Below are positions 11,450-20,124 of a DNA stretch of 64,000 bases, in pieces (the stretch's first letter is position 1; each line of letters starts with the position of its first letter). The notes below the pieces were generated by a model. That model did no database searches. It was not told the origin of the DNA and saw nothing but the letters and a program-made list of their open reading frames with translations. The translations under genes were made by a program, and so were the position numbers. This DNA comes from Cribrihabitans marinus (lineage in GTDB: Bacteria > Pseudomonadota > Alphaproteobacteria > Rhodobacterales > Rhodobacteraceae): positions 62,001 to 126,000 of the forward strand of contig NZ_FNYD01000006.1 in assembly GCF_900109035.1 (NCBI RefSeq). Reading direction: 5' to 3'.

Positions 11450-12352
11450 ATGACGGCACAGATCATCGACGGCAAGGCCTTTGCCGCCAAGGTGCGGGGC
11501 AAGGTGGCCGAGCACGTGGCCCGGTTGAAATCCGAGCACTCCATCACCCCCGGCCTCGCCGTGGTCCTGGTGGGCGAGGATCCCGCCAGCCAGGTCTATG
11601 TCCGCTCGAAGGGCAAGATGACCGTCGAGGTCGGCATGAACTCCTACGAGCACAAGCTGGAGGCCGACACATCGCAGGCCGATCTGCTGGCGCTGATCAA
11701 CAAGCTGAACGCCGACCCGGCGGTGCATGGCATCCTGGTGCAGCTGCCGCTGCCCGATCATCTGGACGAGGATCTTGTTATCAACGCGATCGATCCCGCC
11801 AAGGATGTCGACGGGTTCCACATCTCGAATGTGGGGCTTCTGGGGACGGGTCAGAAAAGCATGGTGCCCTGCACGCCGCTGGGCTGCCTGATGATGCTGC
11901 GCGACCACCACGGGTCGCTGTCCGGTCTGGACGCGGTGGTGATCGGCCGGTCCAACATCGTCGGCAAGCCGATGGCGCAGCTTCTGCTGGGCGACAGCTG
12001 CACCGTGACCATCGCCCATTCCCGCACCAGGGACCTGCCCGGGGTCGTGCGCCGTGCCGATATCGTGGTGGCCGCCGTGGGCCGGCCGGAAATGGTGCCT
12101 GGCGATTGGATCAAGCCCGGCGCCACCGTGATCGACGTGGGTATCAATCGCATCGATGCGCCGGAAAATGGGGAAGGCAAGACCCGGCTGGTGGGCGACT
12201 GCCACTTTGACAGCTGTGCCGAGGTGGCCGGGGCCATCACGCCGGTGCCGGGCGGTGTGGGGCCGATGACCATTGCCTGCCTGCTGGCCAACACGGTGAC
12301 GGCCTGTTGCCGCGCCAACGGCGTGCCCGAGCCGGAGGGGCTGACGGCCTGA
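11450..12352 (+). CDS. folD: Bifunctional methylene-THF dehydrogenase / methenyl-THF cyclohydrolase
   Basis: FolD interconverts methylene-, methenyl- and 10-formyl-THF using NADP. The 300-aa product shows the catalytic YVRSK element (Tyr50, Lys54), the VDGFH segment, the [12 protein letters not shown] nucleotide-binding turn and the signature [10 protein letters not shown] near the C-terminus. The frame could start at a GTG at 11432, but ATG 11450 begins at the usual family N-terminus. It lies 40 bases after the chorismate mutase stop and is the natural partner of fhs. Confidence 0.97.
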   Translation: MTAQIIDGKAFAAKVRGKVAEHVARLKSEHSITPGLAVVLVGEDPASQVYVRSKGKMTVEVGMNSYEHKLEADTSQADLLALINKLNADPAVHGILVQLPLPDHLDEDLVINAIDPAKDVDGFHISNVGLLGTGQKSMVPCTPLGCLMMLRDHHGSLSGLDAVVIGRSNIVGKPMAQLLLGDSCTVTIAHSRTRDLPGVVRRADIVVAAVGRPEMVPGDWIKPGATVIDVGINRIDAPENGEGKTRLVGDCHFDSCAEVAGAITPVPGGVGPMTIACLLANTVTACCRANGVPEPEGLTA

Positions 12353-12367
12353 CGCCTCGGCGCGCCT

Positions 12368-12775
12368 TCAGGGATCGACCGGAACCATCGTGCCTTGCAT
12401 CACCGCGATCAGCGTCTCGGTGTCCCCGTCCAGCGCGTGGATCTCCGAGGTCACGACGATCAGCCGGCGACCCGGTTTCAACACCCGCCCAGTGGCGCGC
12501 AGCCGCTTACCCAGACCGGGGCGCAGCAGGTTGATCTTGATCTCGGCGGTCATCACCTCGCGGTCCTCGGGCAATGTCGTCAGGGCCGCGTAGCCAGCCG
12601 CCGAATCGCCCAATGCGAAGGTCAGCGCCGCATGGGCCGCGCCATGCTGCTGCCGGCTTCCGGGCAGGATCGGCGCGGAGATGACCGTTCGCCCCATCTC
12701 GACCAGGTCAAGCCGCGCGCCGAGTGTCCTCATCATGCCCTGCCGGTCGAAACTGGCGTGAATCCGCTGATGCAT
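12368..12775 (-). CDS. PaaI-family hot-dog thioesterase
   Basis: The 135-aa product fits the PaaI/YbgC-like hot-dog thioesterase family that hydrolyses acyl-CoA esters. A central helix region with HGAAHAALTFALGDSAAGYAA resembles the HGG-type active-site element, and a beta-rich C-terminal half (EIKINLLRPG) follows. ATG 12775 is chosen because the upstream part of the frame (to 12838) lacks homology. It converges on folD with 15 bases between the stops. The substrate is unknown. Confidence 0.75.
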   Translation of the reverse strand: MHQRIHASFDRQGMMRTLGARLDLVEMGRTVISAPILPGSRQQHGAAHAALTFALGDSAAGYAALTTLPEDREVMTAEIKINLLRPGLGKRLRATGRVLKPGRRLIVVTSEIHALDGDTETLIAVMQGTMVPVDP

Positions 12776-12892
12776 TGCCGCCGCCTTTTTCCGGACTGCC
12801 CACCGGTTAACCCAAGACGATGCCGAAACATTTATCAAGTTTAGAACATTTGAACGCCCGCACCTTTATGCGTGAACCGATCGCGGGTAAAA

Positions 12893-13678
12893 ATGGTGCG
12901 CGTATCGTTAATTGTTCCGATGTTAATGTTTTCAACGGTGAAACAGATTTTGGGTCCAAATTTCGCGCGAGCGGCCGTTCCCATGGTCGTGATGCTGGCC
13001 TTCCTGGCGGCCGAAACCGAACCATTCGGAGTGCAGGGCGTTTCCTTCGTCGTCCGGTTCCTGTTCTGGTTGGTCCTGATCGGCGCCGCCGCCGTGAGTG
13101 TCGTGGCGGGGTTCCTGTTCGTGCACCGCAAGGCGGCTCTGCAGGGCGGTTTCCTCAGGGATGCCCTGATTGCCGTGGCAATTGCCGCGCTGTTCGTCCC
13201 GCTGTTCTGGGGGCTGCTGTCCCTTCTGCACCTGCAGGGCGGCGAGGCGATGCCGGATTTCACCCGGGCGCTGAAATACGGGGCGGTTTTCTCCACCGGC
13301 ATCGTGGTTGTGCGGCGCGGGCTGCCGGCGCTCGACTCGGTCCTTGTCCCTCCGGGCGATGCGCCGCAGCCGCGGCTGCATCGACGCCTGCCCGACGATT
13401 TCACCGGGCGCGTCCTTCGGCTGACCGTGCGCGACCATTTTGTCGACGTGGTGACGACCGATGGCACGTTCACTGTCCGATCACGCTTTGCCGACGCGAT
13501 CGACGAGATGGAGCCGGTGGTCGGCCATTGCACCCACAGGTCCCACTGGGTGGCGCGGGACGCCATCGAAAGCGTCGAGCGGGCAGGCGGCAAGATCCAT
13601 CTGCGGCTGGTCAATGGCGACCGGGTGCCGGTCAGCCGGAAATACCGCCCGGGGCTGGAGAAGGCCGGTCTTGTCTGA
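12893..13678 (+). CDS. Membrane-anchored LytTR DNA-binding protein
   Basis: About 261 aa with several predicted membrane helices in the first half (roughly residues 18-40, 45-70, 85-115). The C-terminal LytTR-type domain (about 165-255) has the pattern VDVVTTDGTFTVRSRFADAI, then HRSHWVARDAIESV and VPVSRKYRP. LytTR domains bind DNA through beta-strands. A membrane-bound LytTR protein probably senses an envelope or membrane signal, but no sensor ligand is evident. The start is uncertain (GTG 12872, ATG 12893 or an ATG further in). It runs divergently from the PaaI gene. Confidence 0.75.
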   Translation: MVRVSLIVPMLMFSTVKQILGPNFARAAVPMVVMLAFLAAETEPFGVQGVSFVVRFLFWLVLIGAAAVSVVAGFLFVHRKAALQGGFLRDALIAVAIAALFVPLFWGLLSLLHLQGGEAMPDFTRALKYGAVFSTGIVVVRRGLPALDSVLVPPGDAPQPRLHRRLPDDFTGRVLRLTVRDHFVDVVTTDGTFTVRSRFADAIDEMEPVVGHCTHRSHWVARDAIESVERAGGKIHLRLVNGDRVPVSRKYRPGLEKAGLV

Positions 13679-13690
13679 GGCTCGGCCCAC

Positions 13691-14356
13691 CTAGCTGCGC
13701 GGCATCGGGACCGCACGGGGCTGAGCGCCGGTGAGAATGGCCAGGCCGGGATCCCCGATCAGATCCGCCAGCGGCGGGCGGTCGCAGAACAGCCCTCCGG
13801 TATAGGTGCCATAGGCCGGCAGGATCAGCCTGTCGCGGTCCAGCAGGAAGGCCGGGCGCTGCAGGGCGCGGCCCCGCAGGCGCAACCGGACCTTGGGATG
13901 ATAGTGGCCGGACACCTCGCCCTTTGCCTCCGCCGCAGCGATATGGCGGAACTGCAGCGGACCCAGCGACAGCTCGGCCAGATGCGTGCCACTCAGGTCG
14001 ACCGGGCCGGGATCGTGGTTGCCCTCGATCCAGATCCAGCGCCGCCCCGCCTGAAGGGTCGAGATCCACAGCCGGTCCTGCCGGGGCAGCGCCTGCATCG
14101 CCAACGGGTCGTCGAAACTGTCGCCCAGGCAGATGACCGTCCGGGCGCCGGTCCGGTCCAGATCGCTTGCCAACCGCGCCAGCGTATCGCGCGTCTCATA
14201 AGGGGGCAGGGCAGCGCCGCCACGCCGCGCGATCCGCTCGGACTTTCCAAGGTGCAGATCCGACACGCACAGCGCCTGCCGCTCCGGCCACCAGAGCGCG
14301 CCCGATCCCAATGCGGTCAGACCCGCACCATACAGGTCGAAGGAATAACCGCTCAT
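13691..14356 (-). CDS. pdeM: PdeM, ligase-associated DNA damage response endonuclease
   Basis: This 221-aa metallophosphoesterase has the motifs VSDLHLGKSE, GDSFDDP, EGNHDPG and SGHYHPKVR, which supply the two-metal site. Together with the adjacent helicase it matches the PdeM protein of the ligase-associated DNA repair cassette. The stop of the upstream helicase overlaps its ATG by 4 bases, so the two are translationally coupled. The ATP-dependent ligase and the exonuclease that complete the cassette elsewhere are not in this window. Confidence 0.9.
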   Translation of the reverse strand: MSGYSFDLYGAGLTALGSGALWWPERQALCVSDLHLGKSERIARRGGAALPPYETRDTLARLASDLDRTGARTVICLGDSFDDPLAMQALPRQDRLWISTLQAGRRWIWIEGNHDPGPVDLSGTHLAELSLGPLQFRHIAAAEAKGEVSGHYHPKVRLRLRGRALQRPAFLLDRDRLILPAYGTYTGGLFCDRPPLADLIGDPGLAILTGAQPRAVPMPRS

Positions 14357-16770
14357 GCCCCGATCCCGACCAGTCCCGCCTCGGCCAGCAAACGGTCGCT
14401 TTCCTCGGCCAGGAGGCGCTCCTCGGCCGCGCCCTTGACCGGCACCTTGCCCACCTCCAGGAACAACGGGGCGGCCAGCGGGGTCACGCGGCCCACGCGA
14501 ACCAGGTCGATCCGCGCGCCGACGCGTGCGATCATCTCTTCGATGCGGCCGAAATCGACCAGCCCGCGCATCGCCTCGGCCCGCGTGATCCGCATCAAGA
14601 GGTGATCGGGGTCGTATTTCAGCAGCGTGTCATAGAGGATGTCCGACGAAAACGTGGCCTGCCGCCCGGACTTGCGCTGCCCGCCGGTGTTGCGTTCGAT
14701 CAGCCCCGCGATCGTCGCGCTGGCGCGGAACGTGCGCTTCATCACCGCGTTACCGGCAAGCCAGGTGTCCAGCCCGTCGCGCAGGGCGTCGATGTCGAAA
14801 AGCGGCCGTGGGTCGGTGGGCGCGTCCAGCCCCCAGATCAGCGTGGCATAGTCGGTGGCCACAAAGCCCATCGGGTGCAACCCGGTCTCCTCCATCCGCT
14901 TGGTCAGCAGCAGGCCCAGTGTCTGCTGCGCGTTGCGCCCGGCAAACCCGTAGACGCAGACGCATTCGCGCCCGTCATGGGGAAAGCTCTCGATCAGCAG
15001 CCGCCCGCGCTGCGGCAGGCGCGACATGCGCCGCTGCAGGGCCAGCCAGTCGGCGGTGTGGCGCGGCAGTTGCGGCCAGTCCTTCTGTTGCAGCATGTCC
15101 AGGATGCGCGCGCTCAGCTGGGTCGAGGTGGCGAACTTGGTGCCCATGAAGGTGGCGATCTTGGGCTTGCGGCCGCGCTCCCGGCTGACTTCGACCACCA
15201 TTTCGCGCAGCCCCTCGTAGCGCACCACCTGTCCGCCGATCAGGAACGTGTCGCCGGGGCTCAGCGAGGCGGCAAAGCCCTCCTCGATCTCGCCCAGCGG
15301 CTTGCCGCCACGGTTCCGGCGCATCCGCACCTTGAGCGTGTCGGTGTCCTGGATCGTGCCGATATTCATCCGGATCCGCTGCGCGCTGCGCGGGTCGCGC
15401 AGCTGCCAGAGGCCGTCGGGGCGCTGTTGCAGGCGCTGCCAGCGGTCATAGGCGCGCAGGGCATAGCCGCCGGTGGCGCAGAAATCGAGGCAGGCATCGA
15501 ATTCGACCCGTTCCAGATCCGCATAGGGCCCGGCCCCCGTCATCTCGGCATAGAGCGCGTCGGCGTCGAACGGCCCGGCGCAGGCGGCGATCAGGATGTG
15601 CTGGCACAGCACGTCACGCGGCCCGGGACCCCGGGGCTCGCCATCCAGGTCATGGGCACGCGCGGCCTCCAGTGCCGCCACGCATTCCACCACCTCGAAG
15701 CGGTTGGCGGGCACCAATAGCGCCTTGCTGGGCGCGTTGTAGCGGTGATTGGCCCGCCCGATCCGTTGCACCAGCCGCTTGACGTTTTTCGGCGCGCCGA
15801 TCTGGATCACAAGGTCCACGTCGCCCCAGTCGATGCCCAGATCCAGGCTGCCGGTGCAGACGATGGCGCGCAACTCGCCGCGCACCATGGCCGCCTCGAC
15901 CCGTTCGCGGCGCTGCCGGTCGAGCGAGCCGTGATGGATGCCGATGGGCAGGCCCTCGTCATTGGCCAGCCAGAGATTGTGAAAGAAGATCTCGGCCTGC
16001 GCGCGGGTGTTGTGGAAGATCAGCGTGGTCTTGTGCTGGCGGACCTGCTCCAGAACCGCCGGGATGGCATAGGCCGCGCCACCCCCGGACCAGGGCGGCG
16101 CCTCGGCGGTTTCCAGCATGGCGATATTGGGATCGGGGCCGGGATCGGCCATCAGGATCTCGCAGGGGTCGGGATGGTGCGCCAGCAATTGGGCGATGGC
16201 TGCCGGATCCTCGACCGTCGCAGACAGCCCTACGCGCCTCAGGCCGGGGCAGAGCGATTGCAGCCGCGCCAGTGCCAGCATCAGCTGGTCGCCGCGCTTG
16301 CTTTCGGCCAGCGCGTGGATCTCGTCCACCACGACACGTTGCAGCCCGGCGAACATCCGCGGCGCATCCTCATACGAGGTCAGCAGGGCCAGGCTTTCGG
16401 GCGTGGTCAGCAGGATATGCGGCGGATCCGCGCGCTGGCGTTTCTTCTGCGTGGCCGAGGTGTCGCCGGTGCGGTCCTCGATGCGGATGGGCAGGCCGAT
16501 CTCGTCCACCGGAGTGCGCAGGTTGCGCTTGATGTCCGCGGCCAGCGCCTTGAGCGGCGAGACATAGAGCGTGTGCAGCCCGGTATGGCGCCCATCCGCC
16601 AGTTCCGCCAGTGTCGGCAGGAACCCGGCCATGGTCTTGCCGCCGCCCGTGGGAGCGATGAGCAGGGTGGCGGGCGCATCGGCGCGGGCCACCATGTCAT
16701 GCTGGTGCGGATGGACCGACCACCCCCGGCCAGCGAACCAGTCAAGAAGGAACGCAGGTATCTCAGGCAT
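14353..16770 (-). CDS. Ligase-associated DEXH-box helicase (Lhr-core type)
   Basis: The 805-aa protein is a superfamily 2 helicase. Walker A APTGGGKT is at residues 39-46 and DEIH at 149-152. Further motifs are SATVEDP, the RecA2 segment TLIFHNTRAQAE and motif VI VQRIGRANH. The C-terminal half matches the Lhr-type winged-helix and DEAD/H-associated region. This family accompanies a dedicated ATP-dependent ligase in DNA damage repair. A GAAC-N7-GAAC box lies directly upstream of the ATG, which points to LexA control. It overlaps pdeM. Confidence 0.93.
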   Translation of the reverse strand: MPEIPAFLLDWFAGRGWSVHPHQHDMVARADAPATLLIAPTGGGKTMAGFLPTLAELADGRHTGLHTLYVSPLKALAADIKRNLRTPVDEIGLPIRIEDRTGDTSATQKKRQRADPPHILLTTPESLALLTSYEDAPRMFAGLQRVVVDEIHALAESKRGDQLMLALARLQSLCPGLRRVGLSATVEDPAAIAQLLAHHPDPCEILMADPGPDPNIAMLETAEAPPWSGGGAAYAIPAVLEQVRQHKTTLIFHNTRAQAEIFFHNLWLANDEGLPIGIHHGSLDRQRRERVEAAMVRGELRAIVCTGSLDLGIDWGDVDLVIQIGAPKNVKRLVQRIGRANHRYNAPSKALLVPANRFEVVECVAALEAARAHDLDGEPRGPGPRDVLCQHILIAACAGPFDADALYAEMTGAGPYADLERVEFDACLDFCATGGYALRAYDRWQRLQQRPDGLWQLRDPRSAQRIRMNIGTIQDTDTLKVRMRRNRGGKPLGEIEEGFAASLSPGDTFLIGGQVVRYEGLREMVVEVSRERGRKPKIATFMGTKFATSTQLSARILDMLQQKDWPQLPRHTADWLALQRRMSRLPQRGRLLIESFPHDGRECVCVYGFAGRNAQQTLGLLLTKRMEETGLHPMGFVATDYATLIWGLDAPTDPRPLFDIDALRDGLDTWLAGNAVMKRTFRASATIAGLIERNTGGQRKSGRQATFSSDILYDTLLKYDPDHLLMRITRAEAMRGLVDFGRIEEMIARVGARIDLVRVGRVTPLAAPLFLEVGKVPVKGAAEERLLAEESDRLLAEAGLVGIGA

Positions 16771-16771
16771 T

Positions 16772-16786
16772 GAACAAATCTAGAAC
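16772..16786 (-). promoter_or_regulatory. Candidate LexA SOS box of the helicase-pdeM operon
   Basis: GAAC (16772-16775), 7 bases, then GAAC (16783-16786) is an exact match to the direct-repeat operator used by alphaproteobacterial LexA. It begins 2 bases upstream of the helicase ATG, where LexA would block initiation. The gene's predicted repair role supports the call. Confidence 0.75.
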
Positions 16787-16808
16787 ATTCACCCAAGCGG
16801 CGCCAGAG

Positions 16809-17273
16809 TCAGATCTCGATCCCCTTGTCCGCCAACTGCTTTTTCGCCTTTTCCGTCTTGTCGGCGGCGACGCCCAGCTTGTCCAGGACCGTCGGCGCCT
16901 TGGTGAATTGCAGGTCGCGGTACTCGACCACCTCGATCCGGTTGCCCCAGGGGTCGCGGAAATCCAGGAAGGGGCCGTCGACCATCCGGGCGCCGGCCGC
17001 GCGCGCCAGTTCCGCCACCCGCTCGCGGTCGTCCACGACAAGGCCGAAATGCCGGTGATCGTCGGGTGGTTGCGTCCGTCCGCCGCTGAGCGCGATGAAT
17101 TGATCGCCCATGTCGATGAAGGCCATCGTAAGCTTGCCGTCGTCGTCGCGATTCTCGCCGCGCAGGGAGAAGGCGAATATGGCGCCGTAGAAATCCAGCG
17201 CCGCCTGCACGTCGCCGACCTCGAGCGCGATGTGATTGATCCCGACGAGCCGCGGTTTGTCGGTGGTGGTCAT
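16809..17273 (-). CDS. VOC (glyoxalase-fold) family protein
   Basis: The 154-aa product has the vicinal-oxygen-chelate fold pattern: GINHIALEVGDVQAALDFY at the N-terminus and paired beta-alpha-beta-beta-beta modules. The second module carries the HFGLVVDD and FRDPWGNRIEVVEY segments. The fold usually holds a divalent metal through His/Glu residues, which are present. It could be a lactoylglutathione lyase-like enzyme or a dioxygenase; the substrate cannot be told. It lies alone between the helicase and the tad-linked ATPase, about 50 bases from the latter. Confidence 0.8.
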   Translation of the reverse strand: MTTTDKPRLVGINHIALEVGDVQAALDFYGAIFAFSLRGENRDDDGKLTMAFIDMGDQFIALSGGRTQPPDDHRHFGLVVDDRERVAELARAAGARMVDGPFLDFRDPWGNRIEVVEYRDLQFTKAPTVLDKLGVAADKTEKAKKQLADKGIEI

Positions 17274-17325
17274 GTCAGCCCTCCTTCGATCCTTTGTCAG
17301 GATGATAGCGGACTGACACGCGGCG

Positions 17326-18633
17326 TCACTTCACGATCTTTTCGTCCTTCACGAACATGTTGGCCCAGGCGCGGTCGATCAGGTCGGGACGCATCTGATA
17401 GGGGATGCCCTCGAATTCGCAGATCGATATCATCTGGTCGATCAGGAAGATCGGCTGATAGTTGGCATAGATGTTGTCGATCGTCGGGTATTTCACCTTG
17501 AGCAGATGCACCAGAGACGCCTCGTCCAGCGGCATGCCGCGCTTGCGGGCCACCATGGCGAAGATCTTGAGGAAGTTTTCCTGGTTCGGCCCGTCGATCT
17601 TGATCTTGAAGAAGATCCGGCGCAGGGCGGCCTGGTCGAAGATCTCGTTGGGATGGAAGTTGGTGGAAAAGATCACCAGCGTGTCGAACGGCACCTCGAA
17701 TTTCTCGCCCGATTGCAGGCCCAGGATGTCCTTGTTCTCTTCCAGCGGCACGATCCACCGGTTGATCAGCGCCTGCGGCGGTTCCGCCTGGCGGCCGAGG
17801 TCGTCGACGATGAATATGCCGCCGGTGGATTTCAGCTGCAGCGGCGCCTGGTAGGTCCGCGCCGTGGGGTTGTAGACCAGGTCCAGCATCGACAGCGACA
17901 GCTCGCCGCCCGTGACTACCGTGGGCCGCTCGCACATGACATAGCGGGTGTCGAACCGGGTCTTGCGGCGCAGGCTGTTGGGGTCGTCGGGTTCCTGCTC
18001 GATGGCGTTGTGCACGATCGGGTCGTAGACCGTGATGACCTGGCCGGAATATTCGATGGCGCGCGGCACATAGACCTTGTCGCCCAGCGCCTCGCGGATC
18101 CCGTTCGAGATCGAGGATTTGCCGTTGCCCGGCGGGCCATACATCAGGATCGAGCGGCCCGCGCTGACCGCCGGGCCCAGGTGGTCCAGCAGGCTGTCGG
18201 GCAGAACCAGATGGCCCATCGCGTTGACCAGCTGTTCGCGGGTGACCTGGATGTTGCGGATCGACTGGCGCTTGACCTGCTCGCTATAGACGCTCAGCGG
18301 CACCGGCATGGCGCCGAAATATTCCGACTGGCTGAGCGCGTCCAGCGCGCGCGACTTGCCCGCATCTGTCAGCTGATAGCCCATTTCGTTGCCGCTGTTG
18401 GCATTCAGCGTGCCGGTCGCCTCGAGCAGTTTCTGCTCGCGCGCGATATCCACCAGCTCCTGCGTGACGGCCCGCGGCAGGCAGATCGCCTCGGCGATCT
18501 CGCTGACCGTGTCGACCGTCTTGCGGTAGATCGTCTTGAGCAGGATGTCCCGCATCATCACCATCGGAAGACGCATCTCGGCCAGGCCCTTCGGGGCGGG
18601 CGGGGACATCACGCTGTTGGCTTGCATGTTCAT
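17326..18633 (-). CDS. AAA ATPase at the end of the Tad locus
   Basis: The 435-aa protein has an N-terminal winged-helix-like region (about residues 25-95) and a single AAA module. Walker A GPPGNGKS is at 166-173, Walker B IFIVDD at 273-278, sensor 1 FSTN at 322-325 and an Arg pair at 338-339. It is not the pilus assembly ATPase TadA, which is present separately. It is the last gene of the minus-strand run, 115 bases after the prepilin peptidase. A remodelling or regulatory role for the pilus is possible from position only. Confidence 0.7.
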   Translation of the reverse strand: MNMQANSVMSPPAPKGLAEMRLPMVMMRDILLKTIYRKTVDTVSEIAEAICLPRAVTQELVDIAREQKLLEATGTLNANSGNEMGYQLTDAGKSRALDALSQSEYFGAMPVPLSVYSEQVKRQSIRNIQVTREQLVNAMGHLVLPDSLLDHLGPAVSAGRSILMYGPPGNGKSSISNGIREALGDKVYVPRAIEYSGQVITVYDPIVHNAIEQEPDDPNSLRRKTRFDTRYVMCERPTVVTGGELSLSMLDLVYNPTARTYQAPLQLKSTGGIFIVDDLGRQAEPPQALINRWIVPLEENKDILGLQSGEKFEVPFDTLVIFSTNFHPNEIFDQAALRRIFFKIKIDGPNQENFLKIFAMVARKRGMPLDEASLVHLLKVKYPTIDNIYANYQPIFLIDQMISICEFEGIPYQMRPDLIDRAWANMFVKDEKIVK

Positions 18634-18748
18634 CGGTGCGGCCTGTCGGTTGTCTGTTCGTCAAAAGGATACGGTGCGCCCGCATGGCCGCAGATTGTCA
18701 GCGCATTGTGGCAGGACAAGGGCAAGCTCGGGGCACCTTGACGGTGCC

Positions 18749-19243
18749 TCACTGCCCGTAGATCGCGCCGAGCACGAGATAGAGCGCCAGGGTGCCGCCC
18801 AGGCTCAGCCCCATGGGGAATTTCCAGCCCATGTCCCAGCTCTTCCAGCCGGGTGCGGCGCGGCGCAGGGCGGTGTGCTTGGCCAGCCGGTGGGTGGCGA
18901 AGGCGGCGAGCAGGTTCGCGGCGAAAAGCGCCATCAGCACGCGCAGGTCGCCCAGGGCCACATAGGGCGCGGCGGCGGCGGCGAACTTGGCGTCGCCGGC
19001 CCCTATCGCGCCCGCTGCGTTCAGCACGATTCCGAGGATCAGCATGAAGACCAGCTGCACCAGTTGCCAGCCGAACACGGGCAGGGGCATCAGGAACGGC
19101 CCGATGACCACGAACACAGCCGCAAGCGCGACCACCGCCTGGTTGGTGATCCGCATCTCGCGCAGGTCGGTGAAGGCCACGTAGAAGCAGATCGGCAGCA
19201 CGAAGGGCAGGAACCACAGCGCCGCCTGCGCCGAGATCGACAT
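18749..19243 (-). CDS. cpaA: A24 prepilin peptidase (CpaA/TadV)
   Basis: This 164-aa polytopic inner-membrane aspartyl protease cleaves the leader of Flp prepilins. The two catalytic aspartates sit in the expected settings: Asp26 in FTDLREMRI and Asp84 in the GAGDAK motif (81-84). The short length without an N-terminal methylase domain is typical of TadV/CpaA. It starts 3 bases after the tadD stop, so it is part of the pilus operon. Confidence 0.92.
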   Translation of the reverse strand: MSISAQAALWFLPFVLPICFYVAFTDLREMRITNQAVVALAAVFVVIGPFLMPLPVFGWQLVQLVFMLILGIVLNAAGAIGAGDAKFAAAAAPYVALGDLRVLMALFAANLLAAFATHRLAKHTALRRAAPGWKSWDMGWKFPMGLSLGGTLALYLVLGAIYGQ

Positions 19244-19246
19244 GCC

Positions 19247-20095
19247 CTATCCGGCCTCCAGCGCCTGCAGCGAGCGGGCCGCCTCCTCGAAATGCTGGGG
19301 ATGCGTGCTGATCGCCTCGCGCAGCAGGGTCTTTCCGGTGGTGACATCACCCTGCTTGACCGCAGAAAGCGCCAGCGTGTGCAACAGCTGGGCGCGCTCG
19401 GATTGCGACATCGGGATCACCGGAAGCGAGTAGTTGCGCTGCGCGCCGCGGGCCAGGACCAGGTTGTTCTTGGCGGTGAACAGCGACGGATCCTGCCGGA
19501 TCGCGTCACCGAACATCCGCTCCGCCCCCTCGAAGTCGCCCCGCGTCAGCTTGGAATAGCCCCAGTTGTTCATGACGCCGGCGGGCTTGGTCGTCAGGCC
19601 CACCGAGGTCTCGTAGAAACTGTCGGCCTTCTTCCATTCCTTGTTGGCATCGGCCACCATCGCCTCGAGCCGGTAGCGGCGGAAGGTCTCGTGGGTGGGC
19701 GGAATGGCGTCCAGCACCTGCTCGGCGCGTTTCCACTCGCTCGACCGGATCAGCGCATCGGCAAGACCCACGGAGTCCTCGGGCTTGGCGCCCTCCATCC
19801 CGGTCAGCTTGGTCCAGGCCGAAATCGCCTCGGTGTTGCGCTTGGCGCGGGTCAGCGACATCGCCAGCCCGCGTTGCAGATCCGCGCGGTCGGGATCGGA
19901 CTTGAGCGATTTCTGGAAATGCCGGACCGCCTCGTTGGGGTCGCCGACCGTCAGCATCACGTCGTTGAGGTTGCTTTCGTCGACGACATTGACGTCCTGG
20001 AAAGCGCGTTCGACGGTCTCGTCACCCTTTTCGGAACAGGCCGACAGACCGAAACCGCCCGCCAGGACGGCTGGAATCAAGATGAGATGGCGCAT
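19247..20095 (-). CDS. tadD: TadD, TPR lipoprotein of the Flp pilus
   Basis: The 282-aa product begins with a lipoprotein signal ending in LSAC, so Cys20 would be lipidated. TPR units follow from about residue 50 to 280. The phrase AVRHFQKSLKSDPDRADLQRG opens the repeats and NWGYSKLTRGDFEGAERMFG is a clear unit. TadD probably acts as a pilotin-like or scaffolding partner for the secretin at the outer membrane. It lies between a second TPR lipoprotein and the prepilin peptidase. Confidence 0.85.
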   Translation of the reverse strand: MRHLILIPAVLAGGFGLSACSEKGDETVERAFQDVNVVDESNLNDVMLTVGDPNEAVRHFQKSLKSDPDRADLQRGLAMSLTRAKRNTEAISAWTKLTGMEGAKPEDSVGLADALIRSSEWKRAEQVLDAIPPTHETFRRYRLEAMVADANKEWKKADSFYETSVGLTTKPAGVMNNWGYSKLTRGDFEGAERMFGDAIRQDPSLFTAKNNLVLARGAQRNYSLPVIPMSQSERAQLLHTLALSAVKQGDVTTGKTLLREAISTHPQHFEEAARSLQALEAG

Positions 20096-20124
20096 TTATT
20101 GCGTCCTTTACTGCTCTGGCCTCG

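Noticed and set aside
9329-12205. A 958-codon open frame antisense to fhs, chorismate mutase and folD
   Set aside because: It is a shadow caused by GC-rich codon bias; the plus strand holds three well-recognised proteins, and the antisense product has no domain pattern.
12844-12855. GAAC-N4-GAAC before the LytTR gene, like an SOS box
   Set aside because: The spacing is 4, whereas the alphaproteobacterial LexA operator needs 7; the gene also has no repair role.
12909-12930. Two TTAA elements resembling a CtrA site
   Set aside because: They are 11 bases apart, where CtrA needs 7, and lie inside the LytTR coding region.
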